64,000 nucleotides of DNA from Hymenobacter lapidiphilus (GCF_013377885.1 NZ_JABKAU010000011.1:62001-126000); one strand, 5' to 3'. Positions 54,448 through 62,689 are shown, counted from the stretch's first letter. The notes: a model not told the origin generated them from the sequence alone. Numbers and translations are program-made.

Positions 54448-55053
54448 GTGGATAGCAAGGAAGATATTAATCGACTTACTAAGGCAGTTTTTATATGTCT
54501 TGCATTTTTACTTTTAACTGGCTTCTATTATCATCTTGATAAATATGTAAGCGGATTCATCTTCATTACTATTCCACTAACTATTGTAATTTTATTTTTA
54601 TCAATTGTCATATATACAATCAAATATTCATTAAATTTATTTCAACGTATAGATAGGTTTAAATTAATAAACATTATACCTGCTATTTTATATTACCTAA
54701 CCTTAATTTACTTATTTTTTAGTCCCTATCAATTTTCTTCTGAGAGGCTAGAAAGCCAAGTGATGCTAAGAGGCTGCTATGAAGGAACGCAAAATCAAGC
54801 AACAATCAAGTTTCGCCGTAACAAAACCTTTGAATTACATTGGACTGGAATCTTCTTTTCAAGTTCTTGGTACACGGGCAATTATACACAAAGAGGAGAC
54901 ACACTAATACTCGATTATAAAAGCGAAAAGCCTATCCGATTTGGCCACCTAGTAGCTATCCAGAATGGTGAGCTACGAACAGTTGAAACTGCCAGCGACT
55001 CATTAAAAAATATTGTTCCTTTCTATTTAGGTTATTGCAAACATCTTAATTGA
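54448..55053 (+). CDS. Low-GC hypothetical membrane protein
   Basis: A 201-residue protein starting with GTG. Three N-terminal membrane helices (VFICLAFLLLTGFYY, FIFITIPLTIVILFLSIVIY, IIPAILYYLTLIYLFF) are followed by a roughly 100-residue soluble domain (RGCYEGTQNQATIKFRRN, SSSWYTGNYTQRGDTLILDY). Base composition is far more AT-rich than the flanking rlmD and the next gene, which suggests recent acquisition. No family is recognised. Confidence 0.75.
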   Translation: MDSKEDINRLTKAVFICLAFLLLTGFYYHLDKYVSGFIFITIPLTIVILFLSIVIYTIKYSLNLFQRIDRFKLINIIPAILYYLTLIYLFFSPYQFSSERLESQVMLRGCYEGTQNQATIKFRRNKTFELHWTGIFFSSSWYTGNYTQRGDTLILDYKSEKPIRFGHLVAIQNGELRTVETASDSLKNIVPFYLGYCKHLN

Positions 55054-55055
55054 AC

Positions 55056-55430
55056 ATGGACTACACCAACGACCCCGAACTGAACGGCAAATACCTCGGT
55101 ACCATCACCAAGGATTTCGCTACCGTTTCCGATACGCTCAGCGAAGCATCGTCGCAAATCCGCAAGCGCGACATCTCCAAGTATCCCATTTTCGTGTTTG
55201 CCCGCCAGGAAGTGCCGCTGGGCGGCCTGCTCGTGAATGCCGACGAGCTGAACCTGGAGTGGCACGTTTTCGCCAGCTACCTGGAGCTGTTCGTGCAGCA
55301 GGGCATCATCAGCGAGGAAGGCATCGAGGCCTTCCAGCAAACCTACCGCGAGCCCAACGAGTACTGCTGCCTGTTCGTGCTCGACGAGGAGTTCACCAAC
55401 TTCGTCTACATCCCCTACCCGGAAGACTAA
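55056..55430 (+). CDS. Conserved hypothetical protein
   Basis: A 124-residue acidic protein (SKYPIFVFARQEVPLGGLLV, EWHVFASYLELFVQQGIIS, VLDEEFTNFVYIPYPED). It begins with ATG two nt after the low-GC gene. The GC content is back to the genomic norm. No named family, but the sequence looks like a small conserved Bacteroidota protein. Its TAA forms the left edge of a perfect 43-bp palindrome. Confidence 0.7.
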   Translation: MDYTNDPELNGKYLGTITKDFATVSDTLSEASSQIRKRDISKYPIFVFARQEVPLGGLLVNADELNLEWHVFASYLELFVQQGIISEEGIEAFQQTYREPNEYCCLFVLDEEFTNFVYIPYPED

Positions 55431-55523
55431 ATCACAGATGGTGCAGATAAAAGGGATGCCGCAGATTCGTTCGATAAGCTGAACGAATCTGCGGCATCCC
55501 TTTTATCTGCACCATCTGTGATT
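55430..55523. repeat. Perfect 43-bp inverted repeat (family 3) joining two convergent stop codons
   Basis: Arms of 43 bp with no mismatch and an 8-nt loop. The left edge includes the last base of the TAA of the upstream gene, and the right edge overlaps the stop codon of thiL. It should form a very stable hairpin on both strands and act as a bidirectional terminator. Confidence 0.9.
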
Positions 55524-56541
55524 AAAAGTGGCTAAACCCTTGGGCCTTCAGCGGAACGGGCTGGCCGGCTTTGGTGATGAGGTTGGCGCCTTCGCTCTTT
55601 TCTACCATGTGGCCGATGATGGTGATGTCGGGGTGGTTTTTGAGCTTGGCGTGGTCGGCGAGCGGGACGGTGAACAGCAGTTCGTAGTCTTCGCCGCCGT
55701 TGAGCATGCACATAATGGGGTCGAGGTTGAATTCCCCGGCCACTTCGAGGGTGGGGTTGGCAATGGGCAGGTTTTCGGTGAAGATGCGGGCCCCGGTGCC
55801 GCTGGCTTGGCACAGGTGCAGCACCTCGGAAGCCAGCCCGTCGGACACGTCAATCATGCTGGTAGGCACCACGCCCAACTCGCGCAGCTCGTGGATGACG
55901 TCCATGCGGGCCTCGGGGCGCAGTTGCCGCTGCAGTACGTAGGGATACTTATCGAGTTCGGGCTGGGATTCGGGGTCGGCCTGCCAGACCTGCTTTTCGC
56001 GCTCCAGCACTTGCAGGCCCAGGTAGGCCCCGCCCAGGTCGCCGGTTACGCAGAGCAAATCGTTAGGGCCAGCCCCGCTGCGGCGCACGGCTTTGCCCGC
56101 TTCCACCTGGCCCAGGGCCGTTACGCTGATGGTGAGGCCGGCGCGGCTGCCGGTGGTGTCGCCGCCCACCAAGTCCACGTTGTAGGCCTCGCACGCCAGC
56201 TTTACGCCTTCGAACAGCTCCTCTACCGCTTCCACCGTGAAGCGGGGCGGAATGCTCACTGCCACCACAATTTGGGTAGGCACCGCATTCATGGCGGCAA
56301 TATCCGACACGTTGACGGCCACGGCCTTGTAGCCCAGGTGCTTGAGGGGGCAAAATGTGAGGTCGAAGTGCACACCTTCCACCAGCAAGTCGGTACTGAT
56401 GACCAGTTCCTGGCCAGCGGCCGGGGCCAGAATGGCCGCGTCGTCGCCGATGCCGAGGATAGTGCTGGGCTGGGTGAGTTCTACGGTTTGCTGGATGCGG
56501 CCAATCAGGCCAAACTCGCCTACTTTATCGAGAGGGGTCAT
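55522..56541 (-). CDS. thiL: Thiamine-monophosphate kinase
   Basis: A 339-residue PurM-like kinase that makes thiamine diphosphate from the monophosphate. Motifs: GIGDDAAILAP, STDLLVEGVHFDLTFCPLKH LGYKAVAVNVSDIAAMNA, LVGGDTTGSRAGL, LLCVTGDLGGAYLG and SMIDVSDGLASEVLHL, ending NGGEDYELLFTVP. The ATG at 56541 begins the family N-terminus. The last residues lie next to the palindrome. Confidence 0.96.
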   Translation of the reverse strand: MTPLDKVGEFGLIGRIQQTVELTQPSTILGIGDDAAILAPAAGQELVISTDLLVEGVHFDLTFCPLKHLGYKAVAVNVSDIAAMNAVPTQIVVAVSIPPRFTVEAVEELFEGVKLACEAYNVDLVGGDTTGSRAGLTISVTALGQVEAGKAVRRSGAGPNDLLCVTGDLGGAYLGLQVLEREKQVWQADPESQPELDKYPYVLQRQLRPEARMDVIHELRELGVVPTSMIDVSDGLASEVLHLCQASGTGARIFTENLPIANPTLEVAGEFNLDPIMCMLNGGEDYELLFTVPLADHAKLKNHPDITIIGHMVEKSEGANLITKAGQPVPLKAQGFSHF

Positions 56542-56617
56542 AAATCGTTGATTTTCGCTGGTTTTTCCGGCGCGTGTGCTGCTGCCAGCGGCGCGGGGCC
56601 GCCGGGTGGCGGGGCTG

Positions 56618-56625
56618 CAAAGGTA
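56618..56625 (-). promoter_or_regulatory. Minus-7 element for thiL
   Basis: The minus strand reads TACCTTTG, giving a leader of about 75 nt. No TPP riboswitch motifs are visible in it. Confidence 0.5.
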
Positions 56626-56719
56626 CGTGGTAGGGCCAAGTGCGCGATGAACTGGCAACTACTCTCATTCAACGCCCTGAGTGTTTGGAAAATAGTCGGA
56701 ATAGCCAGACAAACTTTTC

Positions 56720-56751
56720 TTTGCTAACGAACGTTAGGATTAGTACATTTG
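56720..56751 (+). promoter_or_regulatory. paa promoter: minus-33 TTTG, operator, minus-7 TACATTTG
   Basis: TTTG (56720-56723) and TACATTTG (56744-56751) are separated by 20 nt, ideal Bacteroidota spacing. The spacer contains the operator CTAACGAACGTTAG (56724-56737). Confidence 0.75.
56724..56737. promoter_or_regulatory. PaaR-type operator
   Basis: CTAACGAACGTTAG fits CNAACGNNCGTTNG, the pattern I recall for the Thermus PaaR repressor. It directly abuts the minus-33 element, so a bound repressor would block the promoter of the TetR gene and the paa genes. Confidence 0.7.
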
Positions 56752-56788
56752 ATTCCCGCTGCTCTCCCTCCCTTCCCACCCGCCCTTC

Positions 56789-57379
56789 ATGGAAACTGCC
56801 CAGCTTTCACGCAAAGACCAGATTGACCAGACAGCCACGGCCCTGTTCCGCACCCGCGGCTTTGCGGCCACGAGCATGCGGGAGCTGGCCGCCGCGCTGG
56901 GTATGGAGGCCGGCAGTATTTACTCGCACATCCGCAGCAAAGAGGAGTTGCTGCACCGCATCTGCTTCCGGCTGGCCGACGAGTTTTTCGCCGGCTTCGA
57001 CGAGGCTTCTGCCGACGATGCGTTGCCGGCCGCCCCGCGTCTGCGCCGGGCCGTGGAAAGCCACGTGCGGGTGCTCACCACCGACGTTGCTGCTTCGGCC
57101 GTGTTTCTGCACGAGTGGCGGCACCTCTCCGAGCCGGCCCGCACCGAATTCCTGGCCCTGCGCGAACGGTACGAAACCGGTTTCCGGGAGCTGATTGCTG
57201 AGGGTGCGGCCGCTGGCGAGCTGTACGCTCCCGACCCGGCCTTTGCTGCCCTCACGCTGCTGGCTTCCCTCAACTGGCTGCCCAGCTGGTACCGCCCCGG
57301 CGGTTCGCTCACGCCCCCCGACATTGCCCACCGCCTCGCCAACCAGCTGCTGTTTGGGCTGGAAGTACGGGGAAATTAG
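56789..57379 (+). CDS. TetR/AcrR family regulator, probable phenylacetyl-CoA-responsive PaaR
   Basis: A 196-residue TetR protein with the N-terminal HTH (RKDQIDQTATALFRTRGFAA TSMRELAAALGMEAGSIYSH IRSKEELLHRI). The C-terminal ligand domain is similar in size to PaaR. Its promoter carries a PaaR-like operator and it precedes paaA by 86 nt in the same direction, so it probably represses its own operon until phenylacetyl-CoA binds. Confidence 0.88.
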   Translation: METAQLSRKDQIDQTATALFRTRGFAATSMRELAAALGMEAGSIYSHIRSKEELLHRICFRLADEFFAGFDEASADDALPAAPRLRRAVESHVRVLTTDVAASAVFLHEWRHLSEPARTEFLALRERYETGFRELIAEGAAAGELYAPDPAFAALTLLASLNWLPSWYRPGGSLTPPDIAHRLANQLLFGLEVRGN

Positions 57380-57387
57380 AAGTGAGA

Positions 57388-57423
57388 GAACGTCATTCTT
57401 CGCTGCGCTCTGAATGACGTTCT
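57388..57423. repeat. Short palindrome (family 2 core only, copy g)
   Basis: GAACGTCATTC ... GAATGACGTTC with a 13-nt loop, between the regulator and paaA. It looks like an internally deleted copy. Confidence 0.7.
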
Positions 57424-57465
57424 TTTAAATACCAAACACCCACTACTAACCTAAATCCCACCAAC

Positions 57466-58455
57466 ATGTACGGTTCCGCTTCCACCCACGATATTCCGAC
57501 CCAGGCTACCACCGGCCTCGAAAACGAAGACCCGATCCTGCTGGCCGAGTTTGAGGCCCGCATTGCCCGGGGCGAGAAAATCGAGCCCACCGACTGGATG
57601 CCGCAGCTCTACCGCAAGCAGCTCACGCGCATGATCGAGCAGCACGCGCACTCCGAAATCATCGGCTCGCTGCCCGAGGGCACCTGGATTACCCGTGCCC
57701 CCGGTTTCCGCCGCAAAATGGCCCAGATGGCCAAGGTGCAGGACGAAGTAGGCCATGCCCAGCTGCTGTACTCGGCGGCCGAAACGCTGGGCAAAACCCG
57801 CGAGCAGATGCTGTCGGACCTGATTAACGGTAAAAGCAAGTACAGCAACGTCTTCAACTACCCTACCCCCACCTGGGCCGACTCGAACGTGATTTCGTGG
57901 CTGATTGATGCCGGTGCCATCGTCAACCAGATGGCCAACGCCAAGGGCAGCTACGGCCCTTACTGCCGGGCCCTCGACCGGATTTGCGCCGAGGAAGCCT
58001 TCCACCTTAAGTATGGCCACGATGCTGTAGTGCATATGGCCACCGGCACGCCTATCCAGCGGAAGATGATGCAGGAAGCCCTCAACCGCTGGTGGCCCGC
58101 CATCATGACCTTCTTCGGCCCGTCGGATAAGATGAGCACGCACACCGAAATTCTGATGCGCTGGAAGGTGAAAATGGCCACCAATGACGCCTGCCGCCAG
58201 CAGTTCCTGGATATGTACGTGCCTAAAATCCTGGAAATCGGCCTGACGCTGCCCGACGCCAACCTGCGCAAGAACGAAGACGGTGTGTGGGAATTCTCGG
58301 AGCCCGATTGGGAAGACTTCAAGCGCGTAATCAACGGCGACGGTCCCTGCAACGCCGAACGCATTGCCGTACGCCGCGCCGCCGAAGAGAACGGTGCCTG
58401 GGTGCGCCGCGCCATGCAGCAGCCCAAGGCCCAGTATGTCCGCCCGCTGGCCTAG
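57466..58455 (+). CDS. paaA: 1,2-phenylacetyl-CoA epoxidase, catalytic subunit A
   Basis: A 329-residue diiron subunit of the PaaABCE monooxygenase that epoxidises phenylacetyl-CoA. Metal ligands lie in [20 protein letters not shown] and [15 protein letters not shown] (ExxH pairs). The length and the WDVRT-like [17 protein letters not shown] sequence match PaaA. It starts the enzyme part of the operon; the reductase PaaE is not in this window. Confidence 0.96.
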   Translation: MYGSASTHDIPTQATTGLENEDPILLAEFEARIARGEKIEPTDWMPQLYRKQLTRMIEQHAHSEIIGSLPEGTWITRAPGFRRKMAQMAKVQDEVGHAQLLYSAAETLGKTREQMLSDLINGKSKYSNVFNYPTPTWADSNVISWLIDAGAIVNQMANAKGSYGPYCRALDRICAEEAFHLKYGHDAVVHMATGTPIQRKMMQEALNRWWPAIMTFFGPSDKMSTHTEILMRWKVKMATNDACRQQFLDMYVPKILEIGLTLPDANLRKNEDGVWEFSEPDWEDFKRVINGDGPCNAERIAVRRAAEENGAWVRRAMQQPKAQYVRPLA

Positions 58456-58471
58456 TTAGTATGGAATACCC

Positions 58472-58566
58472 GTCATGCTGAGCGTAGTCGAAGCATCTCT
58501 ACCGCCACGCTAACCCCAACGACTGCAACGAAGCGGTAGAGGTGCTTCGACTGCGCTCAGCATGAC
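58472..58566. repeat. MITE-like palindrome (family 2, copy h)
   Basis: GTCATGCTGAGCGTAGTCGA ... GCGCTCAGCATGAC. It splits paaA from paaB inside the operon. Confidence 0.8.
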
Positions 58567-58604
58567 AGTTTACTATTCCTCCAGTTCTCTTAATTCCCTT
58601 CCCC

Positions 58605-59231
58605 TTGCTTTTCTCTCTCGACCCGCGCATCAGCCGGCTGGAACTGCCTGAGTCGGCGCCGGCGCCGCCCGACAAGGCGGCTTTGGACCAGTTTCCGACC
58701 TATGAAGTGTTTCACCAGCGCAAAGAAAACACGGCCTACGTGTATGTAGGGCCGGTGCATGCGCCCGAAGCCGATGTGGCTTTCCTGTTTGGCAAGGAGC
58801 AGTTCAGCCGCCGCTTTCCGTGCACTGGCATGTGGGTGGTGCCTACCGAAGCCATTCGGGTAACCGAGTACGGCGACGACCAGCAGTCGGTGTACGACCG
58901 GCTGCCGTTGCTGCCCGCCGATGTGCTGGCCGCCACTGACGCCGCCGTAACGGAAGCTTACGACATCTTCCACCTCAAGAAGCGCGGCAAGGCCCACACC
59001 CACGTAGGTCAGGTACAAGCTACGTCGCCCGAAGCGGCGCTGCAAGCCGCCAAAGCCGCTTTTGGCGACCAGCGCCCGGTAGTGAACGTGTGGGTAATCC
59101 GTAGCACCGACCTGCTGCGCTCCGATGAGGCCGACCGCGACATGTGGACGACCACGCCCGACAAGAAGTACCGCGAAGCCATTGCCTACAAAGTGCAGGA
59201 CCGCATCGACCGGTTCAAGCAGGAAGGATAA
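58605..59231 (+). CDS. paaB: 1,2-phenylacetyl-CoA epoxidase subunit B, two PaaB domains in tandem
   Basis: A 208-residue protein starting with TTG. Two PaaB-like repeats are seen: residues about 28-100 (FPTYEVFHQRKENTAYVYVG ... FPCTGMWVVPTEAI) and about 118-208 (YDIFHLKKRGKAHTHVGQVQ ... PVVNVWVIRSTDLLRSDEAD). The single PaaB of Escherichia coli is about 95 residues and has one such unit (YEVFxRxKxGxxHxHVG ... IWVV). PaaB binds and stabilises the PaaA-PaaC complex. The second repeat is closer to the standard sequence; the first lacks the usual His pair. Confidence 0.85.
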   Translation: MLFSLDPRISRLELPESAPAPPDKAALDQFPTYEVFHQRKENTAYVYVGPVHAPEADVAFLFGKEQFSRRFPCTGMWVVPTEAIRVTEYGDDQQSVYDRLPLLPADVLAATDAAVTEAYDIFHLKKRGKAHTHVGQVQATSPEAALQAAKAAFGDQRPVVNVWVIRSTDLLRSDEADRDMWTTTPDKKYREAIAYKVQDRIDRFKQEG

Positions 59232-59247
59232 TCAGCATACTAATATT

Positions 59248-59997
59248 ATGGACCCGAAGCTCGACCTACTTTACCGCCTCGCCGACGACCAGCTGATTCT
59301 GGGCCACCGCAACTCCGAATGGAACGGCCTGGGCCCGATTTTGGAGGAAGATATTGCCTTTTCGAGCATGGCGCAGGATAAGCTGGGCCACTCGCTGCAG
59401 CTCTACATGCTGCTGCACGAGCTGGGCGAGGCCGAGCCCGACACGGTAGCTTTCACCCGCAACGCGCCCCAGTTTCATTGCTGCCAGCTGACGGAGCTAC
59501 CTATTGGCGAGTACGATTTCAGCCTGATTCGCCACTTCTTGTTCGATCACGCCGAGTTGCTGCGCTTCGAGGCGCTGGCCAACAGCTCGTACGAGCCGCT
59601 GGCTTTGGTAGCCCGCAAGGTTAAGGGCGAACTGAAATACCACGTGCTGCACGCCAACACGTGGGTAAAGCGCTTGGGCACGGCCACCGAGGAGGCCATT
59701 ACGCGCATGCAGGCGGCCCTAGAATTCACGCTGCCTTACGCGCTGGGTATTTTTGAAACTACCGATGCCGAGAACGAAATCATCAGCAGCGGCCTGTTTA
59801 TCGGCGAGAAGGAGCTACAGCGCCGTTGGGAAGCCAGCATCAGCAAAGTACTGGCCCAAACGGCCCTCACGCTTCCCGACCTGCGTCTGTTGACGCCCGT
59901 AGCCGGCGGCCGCCACGGCCAGCACACCGAGCACCTGCAGCCCCTACTCGACGAAATGGCCGAAGTATTCCGCCTCGACCCCACGGCCGACTGGTAG
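59248..59997 (+). CDS. paaC: 1,2-phenylacetyl-CoA epoxidase subunit C
   Basis: A 249-residue structural subunit of the epoxidase (YRLADDQLILGHRNSEWNG, GPILEEDIAFSSMAQDKLGH, VKGELKYHVLHANTWVKRLG). It follows paaB by 16 nt. The ATG at 59248 starts the family sequence MDPKLDLLYRLADDQLILGH. Confidence 0.95.
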   Translation: MDPKLDLLYRLADDQLILGHRNSEWNGLGPILEEDIAFSSMAQDKLGHSLQLYMLLHELGEAEPDTVAFTRNAPQFHCCQLTELPIGEYDFSLIRHFLFDHAELLRFEALANSSYEPLALVARKVKGELKYHVLHANTWVKRLGTATEEAITRMQAALEFTLPYALGIFETTDAENEIISSGLFIGEKELQRRWEASISKVLAQTALTLPDLRLLTPVAGGRHGQHTEHLQPLLDEMAEVFRLDPTADW

Positions 59998-60006
59998 GCT
60001 GGCGCG

Positions 60007-60489
60007 ATGCTATTGAGTTACGATAAAACCGTTGCACTACTAAGCCGATACTCACCCAAAGAAGTGAGGCAGCAATTAGCATTAGCAAAGGAAACGAAGT
60101 CGGTAAAGTGGTACAGCGGTTTTTCGCTCCAGGAATTTGAAGGTGAAGTATTCACGAATAGTTTCCGTTTTCGGACAACTGGCCGAACTACGCTTTTAAT
60201 CCAGGGCACAATTACGAACTATGGTTCCGACCAAAGCATGGTGGAGCTACGATTCACAAATACCACAGCCGACAAGAGCTTACGTTTTCTTTCCATCGGA
60301 CTAAGCACATTGCTCGTTTTGGTTTTTAGCTTAGGCTCTGGTTTTTACAAATCCTCTTGGTCATTTATAGCAGTCCTTTTATTTCCTGTTTTACTTATTG
60401 CAGGCATAGGGAATTTGAGCTGGGCTATAGCTTCCGGCAGTGCTACAATGCGCCTCAAGGAGCTTCTGGCTGCAAAAGAAACAGTTTAA
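60007..60489 (+). CDS. Unknown membrane protein inserted in the paa operon
   Basis: A 160-residue protein with an N-terminal soluble part (MLLSYDKTVALLSRYSPKEV, FSLQEFEGEVFTNSFRFRTT) and two membrane helices (FLSIGLSTLLVLVFSLGSGF, FIAVLLFPVLLIAGIGNLSW). It begins 9 nt after paaC and ends 57 nt before paaD. Its composition is more AT-rich than the paa genes. It has no resemblance to any paa component I know, so it is likely an insertion or an accessory protein. Confidence 0.7.
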   Translation: MLLSYDKTVALLSRYSPKEVRQQLALAKETKSVKWYSGFSLQEFEGEVFTNSFRFRTTGRTTLLIQGTITNYGSDQSMVELRFTNTTADKSLRFLSIGLSTLLVLVFSLGSGFYKSSWSFIAVLLFPVLLIAGIGNLSWAIASGSATMRLKELLAAKETV

Positions 60490-60546
60490 AACAGCCTCAA
60501 TTATTATCCCAAGCACTATCAACGAATCACTAAGCACCAATCTACG

Positions 60547-61032
60547 ATGCTCACTCAAGCCCAAATCCTCGACTGGCTGCAAGCCGTCACCGACCCCGAG
60601 ATTCCGACGATTTCGCTCGTAGACCTGGGCGTGATTCGGGAGGTGCGGGTGGAGGAGGACGGGGGCGTGTACGTGCGCCTCACGCCCACTTTCGCCGGCT
60701 GCCCGGCCATGGATTACATGCGCCGCGACGTGGAAACCACCCTCAAAGCCCACGGCATTCCGCGCGTGACAACTGAAATCAGTCTGCGCGACCCTTGGAC
60801 GTCGGACATGGTGACTGACCGGGGCCGCGAGGGCCTGCGCCGCCACGGGCTGGCCACGCCGCCTAAGCTCAACGGCGGCCTCCTCGACCTCGACATTCTG
60901 GAATACGCCGAGTGCCCGCGCTGCCACACCACCAACACAGAACTGCGCACGCCGTTCGGGGCCACGCTCTGCCGCGCCGTACACTACTGCCACGACTGCC
61001 GCCAGATATTCGAGCAGTTTAAGCCGATTTAG
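60547..61032 (+). CDS. paaD: 1,2-phenylacetyl-CoA epoxidase maturation protein PaaD
   Basis: A 161-residue MIP18/DUF59-family protein (WLQAVTDPEIPTISLVDLGV, LTPTFAGCPAMDYMRRDVET) with a C-terminal zinc ribbon (CPRCHTTNTELRTPFGATLC, CHDC). PaaD is needed to make active epoxidase, probably by iron-sulfur or metal centre assembly. It normally follows paaC directly. Confidence 0.93.
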   Translation: MLTQAQILDWLQAVTDPEIPTISLVDLGVIREVRVEEDGGVYVRLTPTFAGCPAMDYMRRDVETTLKAHGIPRVTTEISLRDPWTSDMVTDRGREGLRRHGLATPPKLNGGLLDLDILEYAECPRCHTTNTELRTPFGATLCRAVHYCHDCRQIFEQFKPI

Positions 61033-61112
61033 TGACTGGGTAGTTAGCTGTGTGTACGGACGCTGATGGATGCTGAAGCACTTTTTTCCGGTTAAGGGAA
61101 AGATTTCGCCGG

Positions 61113-61120
61113 TATCTTCG
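61113..61120 (+). promoter_or_regulatory. Minus-7 element for lipoprotein gene
   Basis: TATCTTCG, 34 nt before the ATG at 61155. Confidence 0.45.
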
Positions 61121-61154
61121 TTCGGGGCATATTCGATTTTATTCCACTTTTCTT

Positions 61155-61745
61155 ATGATGCGTTTTGTCGCGCTACTGCTGGCGCTGGGGTTGCTGATGA
61201 CCAGTTGCAACCGCACTCCGGCTCCCATCGACCCGGCTTCGGTTCAGGCCGTAAAGGTCCAGCTTAATATTCTGCGCGATACGGTAGCGGCTCGCTGGAG
61301 CGAGATGCAACTGTCAGACGACGACAAGCAACGCAATACCAAGCAACTGCTACGCGAGCTAAGCGGCCTTCCGGGTACCGACCGCGTTGTGCTGGCCCGC
61401 CTGCAGTACGCCAACGACCGGCTGCCTGCCCGCCGCTACACTCAGCAAAGCATGGCCGATTCGGACCTGATTGACGCCTATGATACGGCGCAGGATTCGC
61501 TGTTGCGGGCCGTATACGGCCTCGTACCGGTGCCTACCTCGCCCACTGTGGAAGCCACGCCGGTCCTGATGCTAACCGGGCAGATTCAGGAAGCTGATGC
61601 GGAACTGGTGGGCTTCCGAACTCGCTACGACCAAGCCGCCATGCGTTTTAACAATTACCTGCAGCTACATCAGAACGAACTCCGGCAGTTGGGCGGGAAA
61701 TATGCCGATTTGCAGCCTCTACCGCTATTCACGCTGCAGAACTGA
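61155..61745 (+). CDS. Hypothetical lipoprotein
   Basis: A 196-residue helical lipoprotein (FVALLLALGLLMTSC, lipobox LMTSC region). The mature part is mostly amphipathic helix (SVQAVKVQLNILRDTVAARW, ELVGFRTRYDQAAMRFNNYL), the kind seen in LemA-like or small envelope proteins, with VQAVKVQLNILRDTVAARWSEM as the most regular stretch. No family is certain. Confidence 0.78.
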   Translation: MMRFVALLLALGLLMTSCNRTPAPIDPASVQAVKVQLNILRDTVAARWSEMQLSDDDKQRNTKQLLRELSGLPGTDRVVLARLQYANDRLPARRYTQQSMADSDLIDAYDTAQDSLLRAVYGLVPVPTSPTVEATPVLMLTGQIQEADAELVGFRTRYDQAAMRFNNYLQLHQNELRQLGGKYADLQPLPLFTLQN

Positions 61746-61827
61746 TCGGTAGTTGAGTTGACCAAGCAGAACGATAACGCGTTAGATGCACTTGCTGACC
61801 TTCCCAACGGTTGCTGTATCAGCAGAT

Positions 61828-61988
61828 GAAACTATTCAGGAAGTCAAAGCACCGTTATACTGAGCGTAGCCGAAGCATCTCTACCGCTTCATTGACTTAG
61901 CCACGATTGTTCACTTAAGCGGCAGAGATGCTTCGGCTACGCTCGGCATGACGTTCTGATTCGTTCCGGGCACTTTCTAAACAGCTTC
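61828..61988. repeat. MITE-like palindrome (family 2, copy i)
   Basis: Ends GAAACTATTCAGGAAGTC and CTTTCTAAACAGCTTC, inner GCGTAGCCGAAGCATCTCTA ... GAGATGCTTCGGCTACGC. A second half-copy (CTGTTTAGAAGG ... AAACAGCTTC, 61995-62033) continues into the 3' end of the next gene. Confidence 0.8.
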
Positions 61989-62021
61989 TATCCCTGTTTA
62001 GAAGGACACACTTCTGACTAT

Positions 62022-62438
62022 TTAAACAGCTTCAGTGTATAGCCATTCGATAGCCGCACTTTCCTCCGTAAACCGTTCACCAATAAACGGTTTGCCTTCG
62101 AAGTAGGACTGGGGAGGAAAAGCGGAGTCGGCGGCCGAATCGCGCAGATACATGGGGGCCAGCAGGTAGGCCAGCCGGGTCCGGCCGCCCAGTAGGGGCC
62201 CCAAACGAGGCAGCAAGTTGCTCACCATCCAGTGCGCCCCCATCTGATGGGTATTGTATCGGCGACGCACATCAATCAGCCACCGGCGGCAGATTCTGGC
62301 TTGGCTGGTAAGTAGTATTTGTTCGTAGCCAGCCTGTAATTCGGGCAGGTCGACCGGTCGGAGCCAGCGGGCCACCAGCATATCCAAATCGGCCCGGTAG
62401 CTGATGTCTAAAAAATCATCGACCTGAACTTGGTCCAT
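62022..62438 (-). CDS. Conserved hypothetical protein, STAS-like size
   Basis: A 138-residue soluble protein (MDQVQVDDFLDISYRADLDM, VARWLRPVDLPELQAGYEQI, RRWLIDVRRRYNTHQMGAHW). The pattern of a strand, ARWL and a helix followed by WLIDVRR resembles SpoIIAA/STAS-like proteins of Bacteroidota. The last five codons and stop come from the end of a family 2 element. Function unknown. Confidence 0.65.
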   Translation of the reverse strand: MDQVQVDDFLDISYRADLDMLVARWLRPVDLPELQAGYEQILLTSQARICRRWLIDVRRRYNTHQMGAHWMVSNLLPRLGPLLGGRTRLAYLLAPMYLRDSAADSAFPPQSYFEGKPFIGERFTEESAAIEWLYTEAV

Positions 62439-62568
62439 ATGGAAGGCTCTGGAGCGAAATTATAAAGCCTTTGACAAGCAAATCAACCGTAGCTTTCTTG
62501 AAAACAGACAGGTAGTAAAAGCAACCAGGCACTTTCGTTTATCCTACCTGCTGTTACTCGAAATAAAT

Positions 62569-62611
62569 ACACCCTTATAATCAACTGACTATCAGATGAT
62601 TATAAGGGTGT
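62569..62611 (-). terminator. Terminator of the tRNA gene
   Basis: ACACCCTTATAATCA and its perfect 15-bp complement, with a 13-nt loop, 5 nt past the tRNA 3' end and followed by ATTTATTT on the minus strand. Confidence 0.75.
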
Positions 62612-62615
62612 AAAG

Positions 62616-62689
62616 TGGGCCCAACTGGAATCGAACCAGTGACCTACTGATTATGAGTCAGTTGCTCTAACCAATTGAGCTATAGGCCC
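62616..62689 (-). tRNA. tRNA with CAT anticodon (Met elongator or Ile2)
   Basis: A 74-nt cloverleaf on the minus strand: acceptor GGGCCTA/TGGGCCC, D arm GCTC..TTGGTTA..GAGC, anticodon arm ACTGACTCATAATCAGT, T arm ACTGGTTCGATTCCAGT, discriminator A, no encoded CCA. CAT can be elongator methionine or, if lysidine-modified, isoleucine (AUA). It lacks the C1-A72 mismatch of initiator tRNA. I favour elongator Met, but the two cannot be separated by eye. Confidence 0.93.

Noticed and set aside
56542..56617. TPP riboswitch upstream of thiL
   Set aside because: The conserved CTGAGA and ACCTGATC boxes are absent.
62569..62689. tRNA as an integration site for a mobile island
   Set aside because: No integrase lies nearby and no direct repeat of the tRNA 3' end is seen; the palindrome next to it is better read as a terminator.
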